The notes below the pieces were generated by a model that saw only the letters and a list, made by a program, of their open reading frames with translations, was not told the DNA's origin and made no database searches. Source: G963676205 sp964342525 (lineage in GTDB: Bacteria; Campylobacterota; Campylobacteria; Campylobacterales; Arcobacteraceae). From it: DNA of 64,000 bases. The translations under genes and the position numbers were made by a program. Below are positions 46,155 to 54,592 of the stretch, one piece after another (position 1 is the stretch's first letter; each line of letters begins with the position of its first letter). The stretch lies in the NCBI GenBank assembly GCA_964342525.1, contig CAYFGQ010000014.1:1-64000 (forward strand), read 5' to 3'.

Positions 46155-46329
46155 AAAAACTGTTCTATAAATACACTAAGATACTATTACGATTAAAAAG
46201 TTCATATTACCATTTGGCTAGATAAGTGTAAATCAACTTTTTAAAACTAAAGAAAGAAGTAATAGTTCTGAGATAATTATAAGTTTTAAAAGTATCAATA
46301 GGATTACAATAGATCAATTCTTTTGTTTT

Positions 46330-47208
46330 TTATTGTAATAATCTAAGAGCATTTTGTTTTACACTATTTGCTTGAGATAATGCAAAACCACCAGCTTGAG
46401 ATACAATATTTTTCTGAGAAAAATTAGCACTCTCTTTAGAATAATCCACATCTCTAATAACAGATTCTGCTGCTTTAAGATTTGTTTTTTGTGTCATCAT
46501 ATTTCTTACAGATGATTCAATTTGATTTTGAACAGCACCAAATTCACCTCTCCATGCATTTAATTGATCTAAAGTATCATCAATCACTTCCATATAATCA
46601 CCAGCAGCAAAAGAAGATAAAAAACCACCACTATTCAAATATCCATACATTCCATCTAGACCACTATATCCTTCTGTAGTAGAGTTTACTCCACTTGGAC
46701 CATAAATTTCATCTAGAGCAGACTCTCCCATATGAAACCTTAATGGCTCCGATGGAGAAAAACTCCATGTTGCTGGCGCAGATCCATCATTCATTGAGGT
46801 TATTAGATGTTTACCATTATATTTTGTTTGTTCAGCAATATTATTAAATTGATCAAGTAACTTTATAATATCCTTTGAGATAGCTATTTTACCTTCAGGG
46901 CTTGTAGTATCTGTTTTTGCTTGAATTAACTTTTGTTTTACGGTGTCAAGGATATTTGATTGTTCAGACATAGCTTTATCTGCGATTTGAAGAAGTGCAA
47001 CAGCACTATTTCCATTACTTATAGCTTGGGATATAGAACTTGCTTGTGTTCTAAGTTTATCAGATATAGATAAGCCAGAAGAATCATCTGATGATTTATT
47101 TATTCTAAGTCCAGAACTTAATTTACCTATTGATCTATCAGCATTTTTATCATTTAGTGATTTTGATTCTATAGCATTAAGTGCAGATACATTTGTTCGA
47201 ATAACCAT
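46330..47208 (-). CDS. Flagellin
   Basis: 292 residues with only the conserved D0/D1 ends (RTNVSALNAIESKSLN, KLSSGLRINKSSDDSSGLSI at the N-terminus; ESANFSQKNIVSQAGGFALS at the C-terminus) and a short variable middle. It would form the filament after export through the flagellar secretion system. A ribosome site is not evident before the ATG, nor a sigma-28 promoter: 45 bases upstream lies a degenerate tRNA-Arg. It may therefore be weakly expressed or a spare copy. flaA/flaB naming is not decidable. Confidence 0.85.
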   Translation of the reverse strand: MVIRTNVSALNAIESKSLNDKNADRSIGKLSSGLRINKSSDDSSGLSISDKLRTQASSISQAISNGNSAVALLQIADKAMSEQSNILDTVKQKLIQAKTDTTSPEGKIAISKDIIKLLDQFNNIAEQTKYNGKHLITSMNDGSAPATWSFSPSEPLRFHMGESALDEIYGPSGVNSTTEGYSGLDGMYGYLNSGGFLSSFAAGDYMEVIDDTLDQLNAWRGEFGAVQNQIESSVRNMMTQKTNLKAAESVIRDVDYSKESANFSQKNIVSQAGGFALSQANSVKQNALRLLQ

Positions 47209-47252
47209 GTAAAAGAGTATATTGTAAAATTATTTAAATCTTCGAATGAAAG

Positions 47253-47329
47253 TGGCACGCCCTGAGGAAGTCGAATCCCCGACCTACAGTACCGTAACCT
47301 GTTACTCTATCTACCTAAGCTAGGACTTC
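47253..47329 (-). pseudogene. Degenerate tRNA-Arg copy
   Basis: Aligned with the intact tRNA-Arg at 48594, the 3' half has an unbroken run of 31 identical bases (from the anticodon loop through the T arm) while the 5' acceptor strand no longer pairs with the 3' strand and the anticodon stem has a mismatch. Its anticodon loop TTACGGT would read ACG, unlike GCG in the intact gene. Same orientation as the intact gene, 1341 bases away. Confidence 0.75.
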
Positions 47330-47542
47330 ATAAAATCTAAAATTTAGATATTGATAATAAGGTATCAAAACAACTTCAAATTTTATTTACTCTAAATTAA
47401 CTACAACATTATGATATAAGAATATTAAAACTACTCAATACTACTTGGGTATAAACTAAAAAATAACTAAAGTAGAAACTGATAAGTTTTTAGCTATGAT
47501 AAATAACACTAAAGTTTATAAAAGACCTAAAGGATAATAAAA

Positions 47543-48307
47543 TTGAAATATTATTTATATATAGATGAAATGCTTGAAAATATACATGGAAATATTGACT
47601 ATTTTTCTTTAGCTGGATTCGCAATTTCTGAAGTTGAAAAAGATGTTCTTGATGCTACAATGACTAGACTTAAAAGTCAACATAATATTAATGGTATATT
47701 ACATTGGACTGATTTGAGACGTTCTAAAAATATTTGGGCTACAAAAAATGAAAATGAAATAAAATCGTTTTTAAAAGATTTCACTTCAATGATTCAGAAT
47801 GCCGATTTAACTGTATTTGCATCTCTATATAATGCTAAACTTATGAAAAATAATGTAAAAAGTAAAAAGTGGTTTACTCATAGTCATGTATATTCAATGA
47901 AAAAAATAATTGAAAACTTTTTTATTTTCTTAAATATGAAAAATGCTACAACATCTGGAGAAGTTGAAGGGCACATAATTGTTGAATCTAGTACTATTGA
48001 TGAAGAATTAAAAAAACTTTTTCATTCTGTAATGATTTTTGGTACAGATTTTATTTCACAACAAGGACTAACAAAATTTATTAAAAATATTGAGTTTATT
48101 CCTAAATCATCAAATAATAATTTATTACAAATTGCAGACCCTATGCCTAGTGAGCTTCACAGATTTATAAAGAGTAATAATAGGTTTTCAGCAAATTTGA
48201 ATCCATATAAAATAGAAATACAAAACCTAAGAACCGCTATTAATAATAAAGCTTTTACTGGCTATGACAATAGACCTGATCTATTTGGAGTTTATATTAT
48301 GGAATAA
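47543..48307 (+). CDS. DUF3800-domain protein
   Basis: 254 residues. The DUF3800 pattern is seen at the start (YYLYIDEMLEN, normally YxDESG; then YFSLAGFAI) and at the end (LLQIADPMPSELHRF). The two acidic patches suggest a nuclease-type active site, but no activity is established that I know of; the family is common in mobile and defence islands. TTG start with AAGGA eight bases before. Only gene between the degenerate and intact tRNA-Arg copies, on the opposite strand from both. Confidence 0.7.
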   Translation: MKYYLYIDEMLENIHGNIDYFSLAGFAISEVEKDVLDATMTRLKSQHNINGILHWTDLRRSKNIWATKNENEIKSFLKDFTSMIQNADLTVFASLYNAKLMKNNVKSKKWFTHSHVYSMKKIIENFFIFLNMKNATTSGEVEGHIIVESSTIDEELKKLFHSVMIFGTDFISQQGLTKFIKNIEFIPKSSNNNLLQIADPMPSELHRFIKSNNRFSANLNPYKIEIQNLRTAINNKAFTGYDNRPDLFGVYIME

Positions 48308-48312
48308 AAAAA

Positions 48313-48334
48313 GGGAAGCACATACATGCTTCCC
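48313..48334 (+). terminator. Terminator after the DUF3800 gene
   Basis: GGGAAGCA pairs with TGCTTCCC six bases past the stop codon. A second hairpin, CAAAGTG/CACTTTG at 48341-48359, follows. Bases 48360-48593 hold nothing I can name. Confidence 0.7.
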
Positions 48335-48593
48335 TATTTGCAAAGTGCAAAACACTTTGTAAATGTACAGAGATTATACCATACTATTTACATAATGTCA
48401 AGTGTATAATATATAAACTTTCAGAATTAGAAAAAAAAGTTTTTATACGCATTTTTCTTGTAATAGATTACTGAAACCTCTGATTGATAAAAAATTCATT
48501 TTAAGATTTAATATTGCTAAATATAAGTTGTATTATAAACTTTAATTACATTTACTATTTTTTAATAGAGAGATAAGTTTATTATTCTAATAA

Positions 48594-48670
48594 TGGTACG
48601 CCCAGAGGAAGTCGAATCCCCGACCTACAGTACCGCAAACTGTTGCTCTATCCAGCTGAGCTATGGGCGC
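48594..48670 (-). tRNA. tRNA-Arg (GCG)
   Basis: Full cloverleaf: acceptor GCGCCCA/TGGGCGT, D arm GCTC/GAGC, anticodon stem ACAGT/ACTGT with loop TTGCGGT, T stem and encoded CCA. The anticodon is GCG, reading CGC and CGU without inosine. It marks one end of the DUF3800 segment. Confidence 0.93.
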
Positions 48671-48722
48671 ATTTATTTTGAAGTGTGGAAGTTTATCTAA
48701 AATATTTTAAATTTTAAATAAA

Positions 48723-48748
48723 AAAGCCCCACTAAAAAGTGAGGCTTT
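48723..48748. terminator. Bidirectional terminator between tRNA-Arg and acnB
   Basis: AAAGCCCCACT pairs with AGTGAGGCTTT (one G-U) around AAAA, with T/A-rich flanks both sides. It lies 30 bases past the acnB stop and so most likely ends that transcript. Confidence 0.65.
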
Positions 48749-48778
48749 AATAAAAAGATTAATTTAATCTATTCTAGA

Positions 48779-51355
48779 TTATCTAGAAGCCATTAATCCT
48801 GTTAATTGCTCTTCTGAAACTTGGTGGAAGTTTAAGTATTTATAAACACCATCTTTGTTTTGCTCAGTGATTTTTGAAGGTACGATCTCCATATACTCAG
48901 CAGCAGTTGGAAGTCTTCCAAGTAGTGCAGATACAGCAGCCATTTCTGCAGATCCTAAGTATACTTTAGAGTTTTTACCAAGTCTGTTATCGAAGTTTCT
49001 TGTAGAAGTTGAGAATACAACTGAACCTTCAGATACTTGTGCTTGGTTACCCATACATAAAGAACATCCTGGCATCTCTAGTCTTGCACCAGCAGCACCG
49101 AAGATTGCATAGTAACCCTCTTCTGTTAATTGAGCCTCATCCATTTTTGTTGGAGGAGCAACCCATAATTTAGCTTGAACTTCACCTTCACCTTTTACAA
49201 CTTCACCAAGAGCTCTAAATAGTCCGATGTTAGTCATACAAGATCCAACGAATACCTCGTCGATTTTTGTTGGTCTGTTTTCATCAGCTAAGATGTTTGA
49301 TAATGTATCAACATCATCCGGATCGTTAGGACAAGCTAATAATGGCTCAGTAATTGTATTAAGATCGATTTCGATTACAGCTTTATACTCTGCATCTGCA
49401 TCTGGTTGTAATAACTCTGGGTTAGCTAACCATTCTTTCATTTTATCAGCTCTTCTTTGAAGAGTTCTAGCATCTTCGTAACCCTCTGCAATCATTTTCT
49501 CGATTAGAGCAATGTTTGAAGATAAGTACTCAATGATTGGTTCTTTATCTAATTGAACTGAACAAGCTGCTGCTGATCTTTCAGCTGCTGAATCTGATAA
49601 CTCAAATGCTTGCTCAACTTTAAGATCTGGTAAACCTTGGATCTCAATAATTGTACCAGCAAATACGTTCTTTTTGTTTTTCTTAGGAACTGTTAACTCA
49701 CCATCTTTGATAGCTTGGTAAGGGATAGCATTTACAAGGTCTCTTAATGTGATACCTGGTTGCATTTCACCTGTAAACTTAACAAGTACAGACTCAGGCA
49801 TTGTAAGTGGCATAGCACCTGTAACACCAGCGAATGCAATAAGACCAGAACCAGCTGGGAATGAGATACCAATTGGGAATCTTGTATGTGAATCTCCACC
49901 AGTACCTACTGTATCTGGTAAACATAATCTATTTAACCATGAGTGGATAACACCATCACCTGGCTTAAGTGTAACACCACCTCTTGAGTTGATGAAATCT
50001 GGTAAAGTGTGTCTTAATTTGATATCAGCTGGTTTTGGATAAGCAGCTGTGTGACAGAATGATTGCATAACCATATCAGCACCAAAAGATAGTGCAGCAA
50101 GTTCTTTAATCTCATCTCTTGTCATTGGTCCAGTTGTATCTTGTGATCCAACAGTTGTACAGATTGGCTCAACATACATACCAGGCTTAATACCTTCAAC
50201 ACCACAAGCTCTACCAACCATTTTTTGTGCTTGAGTAAACCCTTTACCATTATCAGCTGGTTGCTCAGGAGCAACAAACATATCAGTAGCAGGTAGCCCT
50301 AAAGCTTCTCTAGCTTTAGCTGTAAGACCTTTACCAATGATTAGTGGAATTCTACCACCAGCTCTCATTTCATCTGTTAATGTGTTTGGAGCTAAGTTGA
50401 ACTCAGATACAACTTCACCATTTTTAGTGATTTGTCCAGCGTATGGCTTAACAACAATCTCATCACCAGTTTCTAATGCATCTACTGGAGCTTGGATTGG
50501 TAAACATCCTGAATCTTCTGCTGTATTGAAGAAAATTGGAGCAATGATAGGACCGATAACAACTCCACCTGTTCTCTTATTAGGAACACCTGGAATATCT
50601 CTACCCATGTGCCATTGAACAGAGTTGATACCTGATTTTCTTGAAGAACCAGTACCTACAACATCACCAACGTATGCTAATGGGTTACCTTTCTTTCTTA
50701 ACTCTTCCATTGTCTCTAGTGGATTTTCCATTCTAGATTGTAACATTGCAGTTGCGTGTAGTGGGATATCTGGTCTAGTAAATGCAACTGTTGCAGGAGA
50801 TAAATCATCTGTATTAGTCTCACCAGGGATCTTATATACAGTTAGTTTAATCTCTTCTTCTAAAGCTGGCTTGTTAGTGAACCACTCAGCATTTGCCCAT
50901 GACTCGATAACTTCTTTAGCTTTAGCGTTTCCACCATCTGCTAAATCTTTTACATCATTGAATGCATCATATACTAGAATAGTATTTTTTAATTGAGTAG
51001 CAGCTAATTCAGCAACCTCTTCAACTTTTAATGCCTCTACTAATGGAGTAACGTTGAATCCACCCATCATAGTTCCAAGAATTTCAACAGCCTCAGACTT
51101 TGAAATAACAGAACATGCTACGTTACCTTGAACTACGTCATTTAAAAATGCAGCTTTAACATAAGCAGCATCATCAACACCTGGGTTGATTTTGTTTTTA
51201 AATAGATCTAAACAATACTCAGCTTCCTCAACTGAATCAGCTTTTAATAACTCAACTAATTCTGCAGTTTGCTCAGCAGTTAATGCTAATGGAGGTAGAC
51301 CACCTTCATTTAACCTTTCTTCTGTATGTGCTTTATAAGTCGCTAATAAACTCAT
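48779..51355 (-). CDS. acnB: Aconitate hydratase B
   Basis: 858 residues from the ATG at 51355, which follows GGAGA; a longer frame 26 codons upstream lacks both ribosome site and family sequence. AcnB features: N-terminal HEAT-like domain (SLLATYKAHTEERLNEGG), VGTGSSRKSGINS, CHTAAYPKPADIKLRH, GGDSHTRFPIG, and the Fe-S cysteines in VGSCMTNIG and MPGCSLCMGNQ. Interconverts citrate and isocitrate; can act as an mRNA-binding protein when the cluster is lost. Single gene with terminator. Confidence 0.96.
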   Translation of the reverse strand: MSLLATYKAHTEERLNEGGLPPLALTAEQTAELVELLKADSVEEAEYCLDLFKNKINPGVDDAAYVKAAFLNDVVQGNVACSVISKSEAVEILGTMMGGFNVTPLVEALKVEEVAELAATQLKNTILVYDAFNDVKDLADGGNAKAKEVIESWANAEWFTNKPALEEEIKLTVYKIPGETNTDDLSPATVAFTRPDIPLHATAMLQSRMENPLETMEELRKKGNPLAYVGDVVGTGSSRKSGINSVQWHMGRDIPGVPNKRTGGVVIGPIIAPIFFNTAEDSGCLPIQAPVDALETGDEIVVKPYAGQITKNGEVVSEFNLAPNTLTDEMRAGGRIPLIIGKGLTAKAREALGLPATDMFVAPEQPADNGKGFTQAQKMVGRACGVEGIKPGMYVEPICTTVGSQDTTGPMTRDEIKELAALSFGADMVMQSFCHTAAYPKPADIKLRHTLPDFINSRGGVTLKPGDGVIHSWLNRLCLPDTVGTGGDSHTRFPIGISFPAGSGLIAFAGVTGAMPLTMPESVLVKFTGEMQPGITLRDLVNAIPYQAIKDGELTVPKKNKKNVFAGTIIEIQGLPDLKVEQAFELSDSAAERSAAACSVQLDKEPIIEYLSSNIALIEKMIAEGYEDARTLQRRADKMKEWLANPELLQPDADAEYKAVIEIDLNTITEPLLACPNDPDDVDTLSNILADENRPTKIDEVFVGSCMTNIGLFRALGEVVKGEGEVQAKLWVAPPTKMDEAQLTEEGYYAIFGAAGARLEMPGCSLCMGNQAQVSEGSVVFSTSTRNFDNRLGKNSKVYLGSAEMAAVSALLGRLPTAAEYMEIVPSKITEQNKDGVYKYLNFHQVSEEQLTGLMASR

Positions 51356-51557
51356 TAGACAATCTCCTATTATAAATTTTGGGGTACTAAACAAAAGAAA
51401 ACTATTACTATCTTTATGAATGGTCATTCGCAAACCACTCTTAGTAAAAAGTTCTTTATAGTCGGCGGTAGTATACCTTATTTTTACTTAGATTTCAAGT
51501 GGGGTAATATAATTTTATTTTATAATTGATTTTTGATTTTTCTGTAAGTGTAAAAAT

Positions 51558-51613
51558 AGAGCTAAGATTCGATATTAGTTTAGGAGGAGAGATATGATTC
51601 TTAGCTCTTTTTT
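51558..51613 (+). ncRNA. Hairpin with GGA-rich loop and T-run
   Basis: AGAGCTAAGA pairs with TCTTAGCTCT and is followed by six T on the plus strand. The 31-base loop carries AGGAGGAG. Both neighbouring genes are on the minus strand, so this may be the end of a small plus-strand RNA (TATAAT-like boxes lie near 51510-51525) or the terminator of the kinase operon, which ends at 51717. The rest of 51356-51716 holds nothing else clear. Confidence 0.3.
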
Positions 51614-51716
51614 ATAAAAAAAGTTATAGCATAATTTGAACTGAGCATTATAAAGATAAAAAATTAAATTAAAATTAATTATAAAAAATAGTTATACTAA
51701 GTAAGTTTTTATAAAA

Positions 51717-53081
51717 TCAACTAAACTCTATTGTAAATTCACTATAGCTTCCATATTCACTATTCACTGTTATTTTATAGCCATGTAAATCAACTATACT
51801 TTTTACTATTGATAGTCCTAGACCATATCCACCTCTGCCTCTAGAACTATCAACCCTATAGAACCTATCAAAAATATATTTTAAATCCTCTTCTTTCATC
51901 CCTATTCCATTGTCTTTTATTACTAAAGAATTGGGAGTTAAAAATATCTCAACTGAAGATTCATTGTCTGAATATTTAATAGCATTTTTCACTAAATTAC
52001 CCACCAAGATTTTTATAAGTAGTTTATTTCCTAAAAGATTAACCTCACTCATCTTTTCACATTTCACTTGTATCTGCTTTTTCTTTGCTAGGTATTGTGT
52101 CTCTAAGATCACATCAAAAATCACCTCATCAAGATCAACTTGCTCAAACTTTTTTTGCATCTGCTCTTTATTTGAGGTGGATAAAAATAAAAGATTATCA
52201 ATCAATTCTTGTAGCTGTTTTGTTTCATCTAAAGAATCTTTTAATATCCCTATATATTCATCTGATGTTCTATCTTTTCTAAGTCCAAGCTCTAGCTCAC
52301 CCCTTATAACTGTCAGAGGTGTTTTAAGCTCATGGGATACATCATTTGAAAATCTTTTTATCTTCTCCACAGACTCTTCTATCTTTTCAAGCATATTATT
52401 AAAAGTATCGATTAGCTCTTCGATTTCATCATTTGAGTCAGTATTTTTTATCCTTTTATCTAAACCATCTACACCTATTTGTTTAACCTCATCAATTACA
52501 CCCTTTACAGTTTTAAGGGAGCTATTTACGATCAGATATCCCATCAAAATTGAGATGATAAAGATTATAGGGATATAAGTATAAAGTGTATCTTCTAAAG
52601 TATCAAGTGGAGCATGTATCTTATCATATAAGGTTGTAGCACACTCCACATAAATAGGTTCACCCTTATATTCTAAAGCATACCTTACTACTCTTATTTG
52701 ATCAAAGATACCTTTTCCTATAGTAAAACTTTGCCATGAACCTTTATCCATCTTTTCTAAATGACCAGCATTAAACTCTTTATTTGTATCTACATATTTT
52801 ATAAACTCTCCATCTTTGTATTGGTAGATTTTTAGGTATAAGTTTTTTATCTGGAACTCTTCATGCTCATTAAAATCTTCAGCTGCTTGTTCAAACACTT
52901 CACCTATCTCATGATCTATATCATGTACTATAGTCATCAAAGAAGAATCGACTGTTTTAATATTTTGCTTAGTAAATACATTCATCAAAATAGCTGAAAA
53001 ACTAAAAAGCAATAAAAAGATTACTAGGGCATACCAAAAAAGTAGTTTTACTTTTATATTTTTAAAGTTAAATGTTTTCAC
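51717..53081 (-). CDS. Sensor histidine kinase of the flavinylation operon
   Basis: 454 residues: TM1 (about 12-32), periplasmic domain (about 35-165), TM2 (about 170-190), HAMP, HisKA with DVSHELKTPLTVIRGELE, and HATPase (NLVKNAIKYSDN, DNGIGM, FDRFYR, GGYGLGLSIVKS). Classical EnvZ/CusS-type. It overlaps its regulator by 14 bases and is the last gene of the six-gene operon, so the operon carries its own sensor. Confidence 0.9.
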   Translation of the reverse strand: MKTFNFKNIKVKLLFWYALVIFLLLFSFSAILMNVFTKQNIKTVDSSLMTIVHDIDHEIGEVFEQAAEDFNEHEEFQIKNLYLKIYQYKDGEFIKYVDTNKEFNAGHLEKMDKGSWQSFTIGKGIFDQIRVVRYALEYKGEPIYVECATTLYDKIHAPLDTLEDTLYTYIPIIFIISILMGYLIVNSSLKTVKGVIDEVKQIGVDGLDKRIKNTDSNDEIEELIDTFNNMLEKIEESVEKIKRFSNDVSHELKTPLTVIRGELELGLRKDRTSDEYIGILKDSLDETKQLQELIDNLLFLSTSNKEQMQKKFEQVDLDEVIFDVILETQYLAKKKQIQVKCEKMSEVNLLGNKLLIKILVGNLVKNAIKYSDNESSVEIFLTPNSLVIKDNGIGMKEEDLKYIFDRFYRVDSSRGRGGYGLGLSIVKSIVDLHGYKITVNSEYGSYSEFTIEFS

Positions 53082-53739
53082 TTAGTTTGTACCCCATTCC
53101 TCTTATTGTATGAATAAGTTTTTTATCATATTTTTTATCTATTTTAGTTCTAAGTCTATACATATATACACTTACAATATTACTTGCTGTACTTGCATCT
53201 ATATCCCAAAGGGATTGATTTATCATCTCTTCATTTATGAGTTTATCTTTATTCATCACTAAATACTCCAATAAGATATACTCCTTTGAAGTAAGTTCTA
53301 TAATATCATCAGCCCTTTTTACTTGCTTTTTATCCGTATCAAGTTCTAGATCAGCTACTTTTAAAATATTGTTTAAACTCTTACCACTTCTAAGTTGAAC
53401 TTTTATCCTTGCTATAAGTTCATCAAAAGAAAAAGGTTTAGTTACATAATCATTTGCTCCTTCATTTAAACCTAAAACCTTATCTTCTATTGTACTTTTA
53501 GCTGTGAGCATTATGATAGGGATATCTATATCTTTTTGCCTAAGTTTTTGACATACGGATAAACCATCAAGGCTAGGTATCATAATATCTAGGATAATAA
53601 GATCATAAGAGTTTGTCTCTACTAGATATAAAGCCTCTTTTCCATCATGGCTAGTATCTACAACATAGTTTTCCTCTTTTAATCCCTTATTTAAAAAGGA
53701 GCATATTTTTAAATCATCTTCAACTAATAGTATCTTCAT
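53068..53739 (-). CDS. OmpR-family response regulator
   Basis: 223 residues: receiver (DD near 8, phosphoacceptor D in LIILDIMIPSLDG, T in IMLTAKS, K in YVTKPFSF) and winged helix (SKEYILLEYLVMNKDK, ASNIVSVYMYRLRTKID, HTIRGMGYKL). Four-base ATGA overlap with apbE. It may bind the TTCAT repeats at the head of the operon. Confidence 0.92.
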   Translation of the reverse strand: MKILLVEDDLKICSFLNKGLKEENYVVDTSHDGKEALYLVETNSYDLIILDIMIPSLDGLSVCQKLRQKDIDIPIIMLTAKSTIEDKVLGLNEGANDYVTKPFSFDELIARIKVQLRSGKSLNNILKVADLELDTDKKQVKRADDIIELTSKEYILLEYLVMNKDKLINEEMINQSLWDIDASTASNIVSVYMYRLRTKIDKKYDKKLIHTIRGMGYKLSENI

Positions 53740-54581
53740 CTTATCACTTCCAAATTTTTATTTATAATATATTTTTTCTCTTTTACTTTTAGAGTATTAT
53801 CACTCATCAAAGCTGTACTATTTACTCCAGATTTTAGACAAGTATCTGAGATAATAGTCACGCTAAGTATATCTTTTGTTTTATCATCCTTGGATAAAAT
53901 ATGTGAAAACTCTTGATCTTCAATATTTATATTTCTCTCATAAGATGCAGAGGTTGTTAGGGCTTGATTTTCTATCTCTAAGCTAAAAAGAGTTTTACTT
54001 TTATTTTTGGGATTTACTATACCTATAGAAAATGATTGTTTATTTGGCTTTTTTCCCACAGCATATATATCACCACCAAAATTTACTAGAGCAGATTTAA
54101 TTCCATACTTTTTTATAATAGATACTGCCCTATCGACACTATACTCTTTTACAAAACCACCTAAATCTATTTTGGTAAATTCATTATCAAAATAAAGCTT
54201 ATTTTTTTTCACTTGAAAATGTTCACACCCTACATATGGAAGTAAGTTTTCTCTTTGTTCATTTATATCTTTTATACTAGAGCCTTCTTTATATATATCT
54301 TTTATAGTTGCTAAGGATATATCAAAAATACCATTAGTCTTTTTATAATAGTTTTTTGCTTGAGCTAAAAGATTTTTTGTTTCCATATCTAAGAGTTTTT
54401 CTAATCTATTATTTAACTTACTTAAATAGCTATTTGATTTATAATAATTATATTTAAACTCCAATCTTTTTGCCTCTTTCAAAATATCACTTGCACAAGA
54501 ATCAGCCCTACTTTTATTTTCACAATAAAGATGAATTTCACATGGTGTAGTAAACACATCAAATTTATATATCTCCAACAT
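53736..54581 (-). CDS. ApbE-family FAD:protein FMN transferase
   Basis: 281 residues. ApbE moves FMN from FAD to a Thr or Ser in D-x-x-(S/T)-G-A-(T/S) of exported proteins. Motifs: KIDLGGFVKEYSVDRAV, SALVNFGGDIYAVGKKP, ALTTSASYERNI and the late metal-binding region SDTCLKSGVNSTALM. No clear signal peptide, which is odd for a periplasmic enzyme; the N-terminus (EIYKFDVFTTPCEIHLY) already belongs to the fold. Follows the DUF3570 gene, its likely target. Confidence 0.85.
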   Translation of the reverse strand: MLEIYKFDVFTTPCEIHLYCENKSRADSCASDILKEAKRLEFKYNYYKSNSYLSKLNNRLEKLLDMETKNLLAQAKNYYKKTNGIFDISLATIKDIYKEGSSIKDINEQRENLLPYVGCEHFQVKKNKLYFDNEFTKIDLGGFVKEYSVDRAVSIIKKYGIKSALVNFGGDIYAVGKKPNKQSFSIGIVNPKNKSKTLFSLEIENQALTTSASYERNINIEDQEFSHILSKDDKTKDILSVTIISDTCLKSGVNSTALMSDNTLKVKEKKYIINKNLEVIR

Positions 54582-54592
54582 AGGTACTCCTT

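Noticed and set aside
47251..47268. TGGCAC as a sigma-54 promoter half before flagellin
   Set aside because: It is the end of the degenerate tRNA, is on the strand opposite to flagellin, and has no TTGC at the required spacing.
51588..51614. Seven-codon frame behind AGGAGGAG inside the hairpin
   Set aside because: Too short and locked in a stem; the purine run is more simply part of a loop.
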